From contig NZ_JAMXSF010000027.1 of NCBI RefSeq assembly GCF_024124545.1, positions 1 to 46,819 on the forward strand: 46,819 bases of DNA, written 5' to 3'. Position numbers and translations under genes: made by a program. The notes under the pieces are model-generated. The model made no database searches. It was not told where the DNA came from and was given only the letters and a program-made list of their open reading frames with translations. This stretch comes from Pseudoalteromonas sp. XMcav2-N. Its GTDB lineage: Bacteria; Pseudomonadota; Gammaproteobacteria; Enterobacterales; Alteromonadaceae. Shown here piece after piece: positions 1 through 8,118 of this stretch (positions are counted from its first letter, which is position 1; the number at the start of each line of letters is the position of its first letter).

Positions 1-237
1 CTGGTCGAGCTCACAGGCCGATGCATCCGAGCTGACAAACGAGGTCACATCAGCGAAGTCCAGCCTATCCTCGCCAGATTGCAAATTGAGCCCGAAAACT
101 GGCTAAAACTCACCACGCAATTTACCAGAGTTTTCCATGGTGCAGTCGGCAGGCGTCATGCTATGAATGAATACTGTGCACATCTGCAGAAAAGGCGACG
201 TCCTAATCTATCTAATTGTGAACAATTATTGGGTTAG
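1..237 (+). CDS. RAYT/IS200-like transposase, C-terminal part (cut by window edge)
   Basis: Seventy-eight codons are open from base 1 to a TAG at 235-237. The residues GRCIRADKRGHI, ENWLKLTTQF, GAVGRRHAM and RRPNLSNCEQLL match, from memory, the C-terminal tail of the REP-associated tyrosine transposase-like proteins (RAYTs) common in Alteromonadales. The HUH catalytic domain would lie upstream of the window, so activity cannot be judged. Such proteins are single-copy genes linked to REP repeats in the same genome. The tandem repeats at 471-568 and the hairpins at 10303-10400 fit that partnership. Family assignment is by pattern recognition of the tail only. Confidence 0.65.
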   Translation: MVELTGRCIRADKRGHISEVQPILARLQIEPENWLKLTTQFTRVFHGAVGRRHAMNEYCAHLQKRRRPNLSNCEQLLG

Positions 238-342
238 ACTTACCATTATCCTAACTTCAAGTGATGACTGTCGCACACAGGCAGCACTTGGCCGTGCCTA
301 AAGGTTGAACTAACTTATTTTTTAGCAAAAACTCCCCATCCA

Positions 343-374
343 TGAAGGCGCCTCTCGGGTTTCGCACCTTTTTA
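343..374 (+). terminator. Possible terminator after the RAYT gene
   Basis: AAGGCGC and GCACCTT can pair with one mismatch around a short loop and are followed directly by TTTTATT. The position, about 110 bases after the transposase stop, suits a Rho-independent terminator, but the stem is imperfect. Confidence 0.35.
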
Positions 375-470
375 TTCGACATAGTTCTCGCCCCATCAAT
401 ACAGAACCGCTGCTACTAGCTGCTGCTATGTTCTTTGTCCTGGTAATGCTGGGTGTCTATGTTCTCTCCT

Positions 471-568
471 GTCTGTGATCCCTCGCAAGTTGAACCTGCC
501 CCGGTGTCTGTGATCCCCGTAACGCAGGGTGTCTGTGATCCCCGTAACGCTGGGTGTCTGTGATCCCC
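471..568 (+). repeat. 25-bp tandem repeats with core GTCTGTGATCCC
   Basis: The core GTCTGTGATCCC starts at 471, 506, 531 and 556. The last three copies are spaced exactly 25 bp apart and share GTGTCTGTGATCCCCGTAAC; the first is 35 bp away and less conserved. The reverse complement of the core (GGGATCACAGA) recurs at 10329-10339 inside a hairpin cluster. Lying just downstream of a RAYT-like gene, these are best read as REP-related repeats. The function of REPs is debated. Confidence 0.65.
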
Positions 569-725
569 CTCTGTTCCCAGTACTCCCTTCATTTTCGCAT
601 TTCGCTCTTTCTTTTCTTTAACACACCCAACACCGTTGCCTGGGGAGCCCCAAGATATTCAAAATCAATGTGATGGACACGAACGGCATTATTTGATCTA
701 ATTTATTTCGCCAAAAGCTAACTAA

Positions 726-772
726 ATAACAACACCATCGTGGACGATATGATCAGAAAAAACTGCCCTCAA
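726..772. repeat. Copy of array repeat (box B plus central box)
   Basis: ATAACAACACC at 726-736 is followed by CAGAAAAAACTGCCCTCAA at 754-772. The second block matches 18 of 19 bases with 42005-42023, inside the small-gene array 41 kb away, where it also follows ATAACAACACC. The box A half of the element is not recognisable here. Confidence 0.6.
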
Positions 773-888
773 TTACATACCAGATGGGAGAAATCAAAAT
801 AAATTCATCAGATACGGAAAATTCATCAGACATCCATACCAGGCAGTTTGTATTTATAATTGTGTAAATAATTCCAATGAGTTATTTA

Positions 889-1534
889 TCAGCTGCGTAG
901 TTTTTTGTATTGGCCTATCAAGATAATCCCGGCCCAAACCAGAGAAGCTAACGATAAGGCGTACAGAAAACTAAAAAAGCCAAAGAAACCGCCGACAATT
1001 AAAGCGGCTAGGCCAACAAAAAACGACACGAGTGTCACTTTCGTGACATTCGGAAATTTCACAATGGATACAGCACCACACACGAGAGTGACCAATCCAG
1101 TTAAAGCCAGAGCACTCATCACCAGGGCTGTGAAACTTTCCAGAGCTGAATGACCAAATACCATAAGCCCTAAGAGGCACAAAAACCCCCAACCAATAGT
1201 CGATGGAACAATTAAAGCACTGAGAAGTAACTTTGGAGCTACATTCGCCACACAGTTTATAATAAGCAAACCAGCCTACAACTATCAGAGTTAAAATAAC
1301 GAGCAACCAAGCTACAGCTAATGCTTCTATTTGAAACTGAAAAGGTGAAGCAAAGCCATTGAATTCTTTTTGTGCAAATGAGCAAGAGCCCGACCCGAGT
1401 CGATTCTGAGTGAATGTCCCTCCGCACAAGTTCACGGTTAATGAGCTTACAACAGTTAAGATGAATATTGTTAAGGTACACATAATGGCTTTTGCTGTGT
1501 TTTCAGCATCACCCCTACATAATACAAATTTCAC
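889..1534 (-). pseudogene. Frameshifted zinc-ribbon, multi-pass membrane protein gene
   Basis: Two minus-strand frames make one protein. The first frame (start GTG at 1534 or ATG at 1483) gives a hydrophobic segment, a polar loop, a second membrane segment and then CGEC and CFNC, a CxxC-x11-CxxC zinc-ribbon-like pattern. Its following residues lose membrane character. The second frame (to the stop at 889-891) has no ATG before its membrane segments and reads FLCLLGLMVFG and then further hydrophobic helices. The frames meet at A5C5 on the plus strand (1181-1190). Removing one base there joins WLG to FLCLLG. The length of 646 is 3n+1, as expected for one extra base. Function unknown. It could be a decayed gene, a read error or, less likely, programmed frameshifting. 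Confidence 0.6.
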
Positions 1535-1544
1535 TTATGCTCTA

Positions 1545-1952
1545 TCACTTGTGGCTACCATTATGAATTCTCTCCGATGCTTTATCAGAAATTTCACTCC
1601 ATGTGTCGTTAAGGAGCAAGGTGAGCACCTTCAGTGTCGCTTTTTTATGTCGCGCGATAGACATGCGGACAGCCTCGTCTGAATCGACTGCTAGCTTGAG
1701 CATAAGCGACTCTTTGAGTTTATTTTTTCTCGCAACCATGATGCGTACCCGATTTTCAGGATGATCGGCAAGCATTTCAAGTATCTCGCAGGGTACTGTT
1801 TTATTTTGTGCCACCCAAACGGTCATATCAGGATAGTTTTCAATAACTTTAATCCACACTTCGAGCGAGGCCTCGTCATGTGCCGCACGAGTATATTCTT
1901 CTTGTTTCTCACTCATTCTAAGCCTGACAAACTCCTTCGCACTTTCAATCAT
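1545..1952 (-). CDS. LRV/HEAT-like repeat protein
   Basis: A 135-residue soluble protein without signal peptide or membrane segment. From about residue 45 it shows units of about 24 residues with the pattern VxxVAxN...LxxLAxD..xxVRxxVA (for example VWVAQNK, RIMVARKNK, RMSIARHKK). This resembles leucine-rich-repeat-variant or HEAT-like alpha solenoids, which usually mediate protein contacts. The start ATG at 1952 is preceded by GAGGG at a good distance. It lies just upstream of the frameshifted membrane gene on the same strand, so they may have shared a transcript. Partner and role are unknown. Confidence 0.65.
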   Translation of the reverse strand: MIESAKEFVRLRMSEKQEEYTRAAHDEASLEVWIKVIENYPDMTVWVAQNKTVPCEILEMLADHPENRVRIMVARKNKLKESLMLKLAVDSDEAVRMSIARHKKATLKVLTLLLNDTWSEISDKASERIHNGSHK

Positions 1953-2206
1953 GATTGCCCTCTAAACCCAAGTTCTAACTAATTCCTAAGTATATATTTA
2001 GCATCAAAATGACGGATACATGAGATTCCAACTTGGAAGCGCACCAACTTTTAGGTGACTGCCGATTTACCTTCGTTATTAACCTGGCCGAATTTAGCCC
2101 CCGTTAAGCTGTACGTGTAAATTCTACTCAAGAACTGTTGCAGTTTATCAGAGAGGTACAAAACCAATGAATGTCACCCAGACTTCTTCTCCCATTTCCA
2201 AAAATC

Positions 2207-2229
2207 GCAATTTCAAATCCACAAATTGC
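2207..2229. promoter_or_regulatory. Candidate enhancer site for the sigma-54 regulator
   Basis: GCAATTT (2207-2213) and AAATTGC (2223-2229) form a perfect 7-bp inverted repeat with a 9-bp spacer. It lies about 70 bp upstream of the -24 element at 2288, a usual distance for NtrC-family activator sites. Assignment to the regulator encoded at 6749-8116 is inference. Confidence 0.5.
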
Positions 2230-2287
2230 TACGCCTCCCCTACACTCAAAAAACACACAAAACCATAAAATACAATAAGTTAAAAAT

Positions 2288-2303
2288 TGGCATATGACTT
2301 GTA
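2288..2303 (+). promoter_or_regulatory. Sigma-54 (-24/-12) promoter of the efflux operon
   Basis: TGGCATATGACTTGTA follows the consensus TGGCAC-N5-TTGCA with correct spacing; the -12 GC is GT here. Transcription would start near 2315, 20-odd bases before the adaptor ATG at 2338, which has the RBS AGAGGA. The operon encodes its own sigma-54 activator, which supports the call. Confidence 0.6.
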
Positions 2304-2337
2304 ATGCCTATCCCCAAATGCCCACAGAGGAAATGGT

Positions 2338-3585
2338 ATGGACATACAGGTCGAACAGAAAAATAACATAAAAGTCAACTGGTTGTGGCTGGGTGGCATC
2401 GCTTTGGTCATCATTGTGACTGGCTGGATGGTTGCTCAGCCAGCTGCGCAGGCGTCTTTGCCCGCAGAGAATGCCTGGATTGGTACAGTCACGCAAGGCG
2501 ATTTGACTATTTCAGTGGCGGGGTTTGGTCAACTTAAGTCGCGCACGCCGCGTCTGGTCAGTGCGGCCAGTGAGGCCACGGTTGAGGAGATTTTGCTGCG
2601 TCCGGGTACTGAGGTCACGCCCAGCAGCGTGATTATGAAGCTAAAGGATGCCAGCCTTTCCCAGTCGCTTAAAGATGCAAAACGAGCACTTCAACAGGCC
2701 AAAGATCAGTATTTACAATCCGATATTAATCAACAGCGGGAAATGCTGTCGCATCAAGCCAGCCTGGAGATCTTAAAGTCTGAACTGGAAAGTGCTGAAC
2801 TCGAGGTCTCTGCGCAGGCTGGGCTGGTTGAAGATGGTGCCGTGTCTAAGCTGGATTATCAGCGCACCGTACTGGAGCACCGCCAACTTAAGCGGCGCAT
2901 TGATATCGAACAGCGCCGTATCGCTCAGCTTAAAACCTTACATCAAGCCAATTTACAACTGGCCAACTCCGATATAGAAGCCGCCGAAGAGGCATATCAG
3001 TTAATTCAGCACCGGGTAGACCAACTGACTGTGCGTGCGGGAATCACTGGCGTTGTGCAACAACTCCATGTGGAACTGGGGCAAAGTGTGCCGCTGGGCG
3101 CGCAACTTGTGCTGGTTGGCAGCACCAAAGATTTATATGCTCAGCTGCAAATCCCGCAGGCCTATGCTGAACAAATTAAACTTGAGCAGTCGGTACAAGT
3201 GAATACCCGTGCCGACTTTATTGCTGGCACTGTCTCGCGGATCAACCCTATGGTGCAAAACGGCAATATTGAAGTCGAAGTGGCCCTGCCTGCCGAGCTG
3301 CCCGACAGCGCCCGGCCCGAGCTAAACATTGAAGGAACTATACATATCAGCACCCTTAAGGATGCGCTGTATATCGACAAACCCGTTGGTGCCAAGGCTT
3401 TCAGCACTGCCACTTTGTATCGTATCGAACCCAATACCCAACAAGCACACGCCATTGAGGTACACTATGGCGCCCAGACCGCACAGTATATTCAGTTGCT
3501 ATCCGGCGCACAGCCAGAGCAGCGCTTTATTCTGTCGGATATGGCATCCTATCGGGACGAGCCGGTCGTGTACCTGAGTAAATAA
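2338..3585 (+). CDS. HlyD-family periplasmic adaptor of an ABC efflux pump
   Basis: A 415-residue membrane-fusion protein. An N-terminal anchor (about residues 15-34) is followed by a first lipoyl half (about 75-105), a long Gln/Glu/Leu-rich coiled-coil hairpin (about 107-228), the second lipoyl half around GVVQQLHVELGQSVPLG and a beta-barrel region. This order is typical of adaptors that link an inner-membrane transporter to an outer-membrane channel. The ATPase gene follows 10 bp later and the permease after that. RBS AGAGGA precedes ATG 2338. No outer-membrane TolC-like gene is present in the window, so that part is presumably supplied elsewhere. The substrate is unknown; family members export peptides or antibiotics. 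Confidence 0.9.
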   Translation: MDIQVEQKNNIKVNWLWLGGIALVIIVTGWMVAQPAAQASLPAENAWIGTVTQGDLTISVAGFGQLKSRTPRLVSAASEATVEEILLRPGTEVTPSSVIMKLKDASLSQSLKDAKRALQQAKDQYLQSDINQQREMLSHQASLEILKSELESAELEVSAQAGLVEDGAVSKLDYQRTVLEHRQLKRRIDIEQRRIAQLKTLHQANLQLANSDIEAAEEAYQLIQHRVDQLTVRAGITGVVQQLHVELGQSVPLGAQLVLVGSTKDLYAQLQIPQAYAEQIKLEQSVQVNTRADFIAGTVSRINPMVQNGNIEVEVALPAELPDSARPELNIEGTIHISTLKDALYIDKPVGAKAFSTATLYRIEPNTQQAHAIEVHYGAQTAQYIQLLSGAQPEQRFILSDMASYRDEPVVYLSK

Positions 3586-3595
3586 GGAAACAACA

Positions 3596-4303
3596 ATGAA
3601 CAACCAATGCGTTATTGAACTCACAGATATCACCAAACACTTCCTGCTCAGTGGCTTAGAAACACAAGCCTTACGGGGCGTAAACCTGCGTATTAACGAA
3701 GGTGAGTATGTCTCTATCTCAGGCCCATCTGGATGTGGTAAGTCGACACTGCTCAATATTTTGGGTCTGCTGGACACGCCGACTGGCGGTCGCTATCAGA
3801 TTGCCGGTAATGATGTCAGCCAGCTCAGTGTCAACCAGCGTGCTACTTTAAGAAACAAGCACATTGGCTTTGTCTTTCAGTCATTTAACCTGATTGATGA
3901 GCTGAATGTGTTCGACAATCTGGCACTGCCTGTTAAGTACAGTGAACAGCCTTTAAGCGGCTCACAACTTAAAGAACGCGTTATGCAGTGCCTGGAACTG
4001 GTGCAAATGACCCACAGGGTAGATCATCAACCCAATCAACTCTCCGGTGGTCAGCAGCAGCGCATTGCCATTGCCCGAGCACTGGTTAACAAGCCTGATA
4101 TTCTGCTCATTGATGAGCCCACCGGAAACCTGGACTCAAAAAATGGCGATGCCGTTATGCAGATGCTGCACGACTTAAATGCACAAGGCACCACCATGTG
4201 TATGGTAACGCACGACCCCAGATATGCTGATATGGCTGGTCGTAAGCTGTTTTTGCTTGACGGGGTGATGGTCGACGAGGTCAATCTGGAGATGGTGGGA
4301 TGA
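3596..4303 (+). CDS. ABC transporter ATPase, MacB/LolD type
   Basis: A 235-residue nucleotide-binding subunit. It has Walker A GPSGCGKST (residues 43-51), a Q-loop in GFVFQSFNL, the ABC signature LSGGQQQR, Walker B ILLIDEPTGNLDS and the H-loop in MVTHD. The TGNLDS stretch is usual for the MacB/LolD/FtsE subfamily, which powers mechanotransmission rather than substrate passage through the membrane. Start ATG is 10 bp after the adaptor stop with AAGGAA before it. Its stop overlaps the permease start (ATGA), which implies translational coupling. Full length for the family. Confidence 0.93.
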   Translation: MNNQCVIELTDITKHFLLSGLETQALRGVNLRINEGEYVSISGPSGCGKSTLLNILGLLDTPTGGRYQIAGNDVSQLSVNQRATLRNKHIGFVFQSFNLIDELNVFDNLALPVKYSEQPLSGSQLKERVMQCLELVQMTHRVDHQPNQLSGGQQQRIAIARALVNKPDILLIDEPTGNLDSKNGDAVMQMLHDLNAQGTTMCMVTHDPRYADMAGRKLFLLDGVMVDEVNLEMVG

Positions 4304-6687
4304 TCAAAGAAGAACTTAAACTGGCCGCCTCCAACCTGAAAAAGTTGCCCGGCTTTAGTCTTACAGTGATCCTCACACTTGCGCTCACGCTTGCTGCGCT
4401 GTGTGTGGTGATCAATATCAATCACAGGTTACTAACCAAACCCCTGCCCTACCCTAACGCCGACACCTTATGGGTCACCGACCAAAGTGAAACCATTAAT
4501 GGCGAAACCCAGTATGGCTTTCAGATGTTACCCACTCAGTTTCTGATCCATCAGGATCAGCAGTTTATTGATGAAATGGCGATGCTACATCTGACATCAC
4601 CGCGTCTGATGGATGTGGACCAACGCCCCACGGTTGATATTCTCCGTGTCTCTCCGGAGTTCTTCTCTTTGCTGGGCGTCCCTATGCATCTGGGTCGCGC
4701 GCTGAACAGCAATGAAAGCGTAAGCGATGAACAAAAGGTACTCGTGCTGAGCTATCAGGCCTGGCAGGACAAGTTTAACGCCGATCCTGAGGTTATCGGG
4801 TCCTTCACCCAGCTCAACCGGGTTGCCTACGAAATCGTCGGGGTGACTGCCGCTGACTTTGAAGTGCCTGAAATTTTCAGAAGCTTTGCCATCAGCGGAT
4901 TTAGCAGTTTTCCTGAGGCGCTTAGCACCACTAGTCACTGGAACAGTATCAGCAGTCAGTTTAATGGGATTGCTCGTTTTAAGCCGGGCGTAAACCCTGA
5001 ACAGGCGAACCATTCGCTTGGCGAACAAATCGATGCCTTATATCAGTCTCGTGACAATGTGGCACCCGACACTGCCATTGGTGCCCGCTTTACACCGCTA
5101 CGCAGCAGGATCATCGCAGAGAGCGACACTCTGGCTCTAAGCTTGTTATTTTCAGCCGCGGTGCTGGTGTTGATCGCCCTGACCAATGTAACTAACCTGT
5201 TTTTGTCTCGTGGTGCCCAGAAACAAAGAACGATGGCCATTCAGGCAGCGCTGGGTGCCAAACCACAACATATTTTTATCAGTATGTTTTGTGAAAGTAT
5301 CTTGTTGATTGGCGCAGCAACGGTTTTAGGATTGCTGGCCGCGGAGTGGCTCAACGTGCTACTGGCCGACGACCTGAGTTACCTGTTTACTCGCATGCAA
5401 TCCTTATCGCTTGATGCGCCAACCGTGATTGTTGCAGTCTTGCTGGCACTGATCATAGCCTTGGTAATAGCGGCCATCACCAGTAGCCAGGTCAACTACC
5501 AGGCCCTGACCAACGCCCTGCATGCCAGCGGTAAAGGCACCGGTGCACAGATCTCAGCCCGCACTCGCCATATTCTGGTTGCACTACAGGTGATGTTCGC
5601 CAGTCTGTTGTTATTTTTGGCTGCCAATAAACTAGTGCCTGCTTATCAGGAAATGACACACCCAACCGGGTTTAACACCGAGCACCTTTATTACGCCCGC
5701 GTCGATGGCAGCGCTACCGAAATTGATCCGTTTGAGTTGTCCAGACAGGTTAAAAACACCCTGGGCACACAGGCCAATATTGAAACGGTTGCGGCCAGCG
5801 CCACCTCACCACTGGCCATGGGCTGGAAAAACTATCTATACGACGAAAAGGTTGAGCTGATCGGGATCATGAGCCTGGCATTTTTTGATCAGGATGCCTT
5901 CACCGCCCTGTCATTGCCAATCATGCAAGGCCGCAGCTTCACGCCTATCGCAACATCCGGTGAAGACAATAATGAGATTGTGCTCTCCGACTCTCTGGCC
6001 AGGCGCCTGTATGGCGAAACCAGCCCACTGGGTCAGACGCTGTATATCGATCAGGAAACGCCCAGACAGGTGGTTGGCATTGTTGGTGACGTGTATGTGC
6101 CTACAGGCCCTTTAGGGTACGAGCTGGAACGCTATTATGTGCCTCTTACCGAAGGCAGCAATGCGTTTATTATTAAAGCCAGTGGACCGCTGTCGCACTC
6201 GCAACTGGGCAACGTCTTAAAGGACATCCATCCGACCTTAAACTTCTCGGATTTCAGGAAAGTGGATGATATGCTCAGTCAGCGACTCAGACAAACCTGG
6301 CTGCAGGCCATGCTGACAGTAGCACTGCTTGTACTGACACTTAGCCTGGCTGGCGCAGGCATTTACGGTGTACTCACATACAGTGTCCAGATGCGCCGCT
6401 ACGAACTGGGCATTCACCTGTCTTTGGGTGCGCATACACATAAGCTGATTGCTATGATTGTAAAACAGAGTTTTGTGCCCATATTCACCGGCCTGGCTAT
6501 GAGCCTGTTGTTTGCCAGTCTTGGATACCTGCTGTGGTCGCGTATTGGCAATGGACCTGTCGATGTAAACTGGCTGGCTGTTGTTAGCAGCATTCCGGTT
6601 ATGCTACTGGTTGCGCTAATTGCAAGCTACCTGCCGGTGCAAAAAGTGATCCGCCAGGACCCTATCCGGGCACTGAGAAATGAATAA
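4300..6687 (+). CDS. ABC transporter permease, FtsX/MacB type, 8 membrane segments
   Basis: A 795-residue permease made of two FtsX-like halves. Membrane segments are visible near residues 16-37, 276-296, about 325-350, about 370-392 and about 425-445, then three more in the last 150 residues. Two large periplasmic regions follow segments 1 and 5, as in MacB_PCD domains. This duplicated eight-segment form replaces the MacB homodimer in many two-component-regulated pumps. It overlaps the ATPase gene by 4 bp. The C-terminus has the family ending VQKVIRQDPIRALRNE. Together with the adaptor and ATPase it should form a tripartite efflux machine. Confidence 0.9.
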   Translation: MIKEELKLAASNLKKLPGFSLTVILTLALTLAALCVVININHRLLTKPLPYPNADTLWVTDQSETINGETQYGFQMLPTQFLIHQDQQFIDEMAMLHLTSPRLMDVDQRPTVDILRVSPEFFSLLGVPMHLGRALNSNESVSDEQKVLVLSYQAWQDKFNADPEVIGSFTQLNRVAYEIVGVTAADFEVPEIFRSFAISGFSSFPEALSTTSHWNSISSQFNGIARFKPGVNPEQANHSLGEQIDALYQSRDNVAPDTAIGARFTPLRSRIIAESDTLALSLLFSAAVLVLIALTNVTNLFLSRGAQKQRTMAIQAALGAKPQHIFISMFCESILLIGAATVLGLLAAEWLNVLLADDLSYLFTRMQSLSLDAPTVIVAVLLALIIALVIAAITSSQVNYQALTNALHASGKGTGAQISARTRHILVALQVMFASLLLFLAANKLVPAYQEMTHPTGFNTEHLYYARVDGSATEIDPFELSRQVKNTLGTQANIETVAASATSPLAMGWKNYLYDEKVELIGIMSLAFFDQDAFTALSLPIMQGRSFTPIATSGEDNNEIVLSDSLARRLYGETSPLGQTLYIDQETPRQVVGIVGDVYVPTGPLGYELERYYVPLTEGSNAFIIKASGPLSHSQLGNVLKDIHPTLNFSDFRKVDDMLSQRLRQTWLQAMLTVALLVLTLSLAGAGIYGVLTYSVQMRRYELGIHLSLGAHTHKLIAMIVKQSFVPIFTGLAMSLLFASLGYLLWSRIGNGPVDVNWLAVVSSIPVMLLVALIASYLPVQKVIRQDPIRALRNE

Positions 6688-6748
6688 CCATTCTAATAAA
6701 AAGTAAATGAGGAAATGCAGGCGTCGAAAGGCGTCTGCCAGTTTAACC

Positions 6749-8116
6749 ATGCAAGGCACCGTACTTATCGTTGATGACAAGGCTGATATTCGCCTGAGTC
6801 TTCATATACTGCTGAAAAATAGCGGCTTTACCACCATTCAATGTGACACCCTGAGTGCTGCGGCACAGGCTCTGGCACAGCACTCAATCGATCTGGTGCT
6901 GCTCGATATGAATTATGAGCTGGATACTACCTCAGGTCAGGAAGGGCTTAACTTCCTCTCAGAGCATGCGGCGCAGACGCCATCCAGCCCAGCATTTATT
7001 GCCATGACAGCCTGGTCCAGTGTTAATCTGGCCGTCGAAGCCATGCAACGTGGTGCAGTGGATTTTTTTGCCAAGCCGTGGGACAACCACGCTGTGCTGA
7101 TGATAATCAAAAAGCATCTGGGGCTGCGACATATGGCCCATGCCAGACAGGCCGTCGTTCCGGTCTTGCAAAAGGCGCCCGCCGAAAGACCCCTGCTGTG
7201 GATCAGCCCGCAAATGCAGGCACTTAAAAAGCAGCTGGACCGGGTCGCCCCGACCAGCGCCAATATCCTGTTGCGAGGCGAAAACGGCACAGGAAAATCC
7301 CAGGTTGCACAGTACCTCCACCAGCAAAGCCTGCGAACAGGTAAGCTCGTCAGCGTTAACATGGCGGCAATCCCGGATACCTTGTTTGAAAGCGAGCTGT
7401 TTGGTCATGTCAAAGGCGCATTCACCGATGCCAGGCAGGACCGCGAAGGCCGCTTCAGTCAGGCAAGCAGCGGCACTTTATTTTTAGATGAAATCGCGAC
7501 GCTAAACGAATCTCAGCAGGCTAAGTTGTTACGGGTGCTGGAAAATGGTGAATACGAACCAGTCGGCTCCGACACAACCTGTCACGCAGATTGCCGACTT
7601 ATTAGCGCTACGAATGCAGATCTCGATACTCTGCAAATGCAAGGAGCATTTCGTCAGGATCTGTATTTCAGGCTCAATACCATCGAGCTGACACTACCAC
7701 CTCTGAGACAACGCAGTGACGAAGTTATTCCGCTCGCCGAGCACTTTATATCGATTCACGCACAGCGCTATGAACTGCCCGAAGCGCCCTTATCAGAGTG
7801 TGCCCGTAAAGTACTGCATGCCTATCACTGGCCGGGCAATGTGCGAGAATTAAGCCACATTATGGAGCGGGCGGTACTGATGTGTGACGAGGCCGAGATC
7901 ACTGCCAGTCAGCTGAACATCAAACCAGCCAGCAGCGAGCTGAACAGCCCGGTAAACGAATTGGTCACGCTGGAGCAAGCCGAGCAGAAACTAATCAAAA
8001 TGGCACTCACTCAGTGTCAGGACAACGTCGAGGAGGCGTCAGCATTGCTGGGGATCAGCAAAAGTGCGCTGTACCGCCGCATGGACAAATTTAGCATCAA
8101 AACCCGGCAGTCTTAA
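6749..8116 (+). CDS. Sigma-54-dependent response regulator (NtrC family)
   Basis: The protein has a receiver domain (VLIVDDKADIR; phospho-acceptor Asp in LVLLDMNY), a sigma-54 AAA+ domain (Walker A GENGTGKS, Walker B TLFLDEIA, arginine-finger region FRQDLYFRLN) and a C-terminal Fis-type helix-turn-helix (EEASALLGISKSALYRR). The sigma-54 contact loop reads GAFTDA instead of GAFTGA. The frame is open from an ATG at 6707, but the 14 extra residues are basic and unlike a receiver start, so ATG 6749 (MQGTVLIVDD) is preferred; neither has a good RBS. It should activate the -24/-12 promoter at 2288 when phosphorylated by the kinase encoded 2 bp downstream. Confidence 0.9.
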   Translation: MQGTVLIVDDKADIRLSLHILLKNSGFTTIQCDTLSAAAQALAQHSIDLVLLDMNYELDTTSGQEGLNFLSEHAAQTPSSPAFIAMTAWSSVNLAVEAMQRGAVDFFAKPWDNHAVLMIIKKHLGLRHMAHARQAVVPVLQKAPAERPLLWISPQMQALKKQLDRVAPTSANILLRGENGTGKSQVAQYLHQQSLRTGKLVSVNMAAIPDTLFESELFGHVKGAFTDARQDREGRFSQASSGTLFLDEIATLNESQQAKLLRVLENGEYEPVGSDTTCHADCRLISATNADLDTLQMQGAFRQDLYFRLNTIELTLPPLRQRSDEVIPLAEHFISIHAQRYELPEAPLSECARKVLHAYHWPGNVRELSHIMERAVLMCDEAEITASQLNIKPASSELNSPVNELVTLEQAEQKLIKMALTQCQDNVEEASALLGISKSALYRRMDKFSIKTRQS

Positions 8117-8118
8117 CC

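Larger units (their letters stand above)
238..888. other. 651-bp gene-free stretch with repeats
   Basis: No convincing gene is seen here. It holds the weak terminator near 343, the GTCTGTGATCCC tandem repeats (471-568), a pyrimidine-rich run (about 570-625) and one copy of the intergenic repeat that is otherwise found in the right-hand gene array (726-772). AATTCATCAGA-like repeats occur near 802 and 820. Confidence 0.6.
1953..2337. other. Divergent intergenic region before the efflux operon
   Basis: This 385-bp stretch lies between the leftward repeat-protein gene and the rightward efflux operon. Besides the inverted repeat (2207-2229) and the -24/-12 element (2288-2303) listed separately, nothing was recognised. 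Confidence 0.6.

Noticed and set aside
471..568. CRISPR-like repeat with regular spacing
   Set aside because: The units are contiguous 25-bp tandem repeats with no variable spacers and no cas genes nearby.
905..1153. 82-codon plus-strand frame
   Set aside because: Antisense to the hydrophobic frame at 889-1269; composition is the complement of membrane segments.
6937..7408. Two long minus-strand frames in the sigma-54 regulator
   Set aside because: Antisense shadows of the AAA+ and receiver regions; no independent features.
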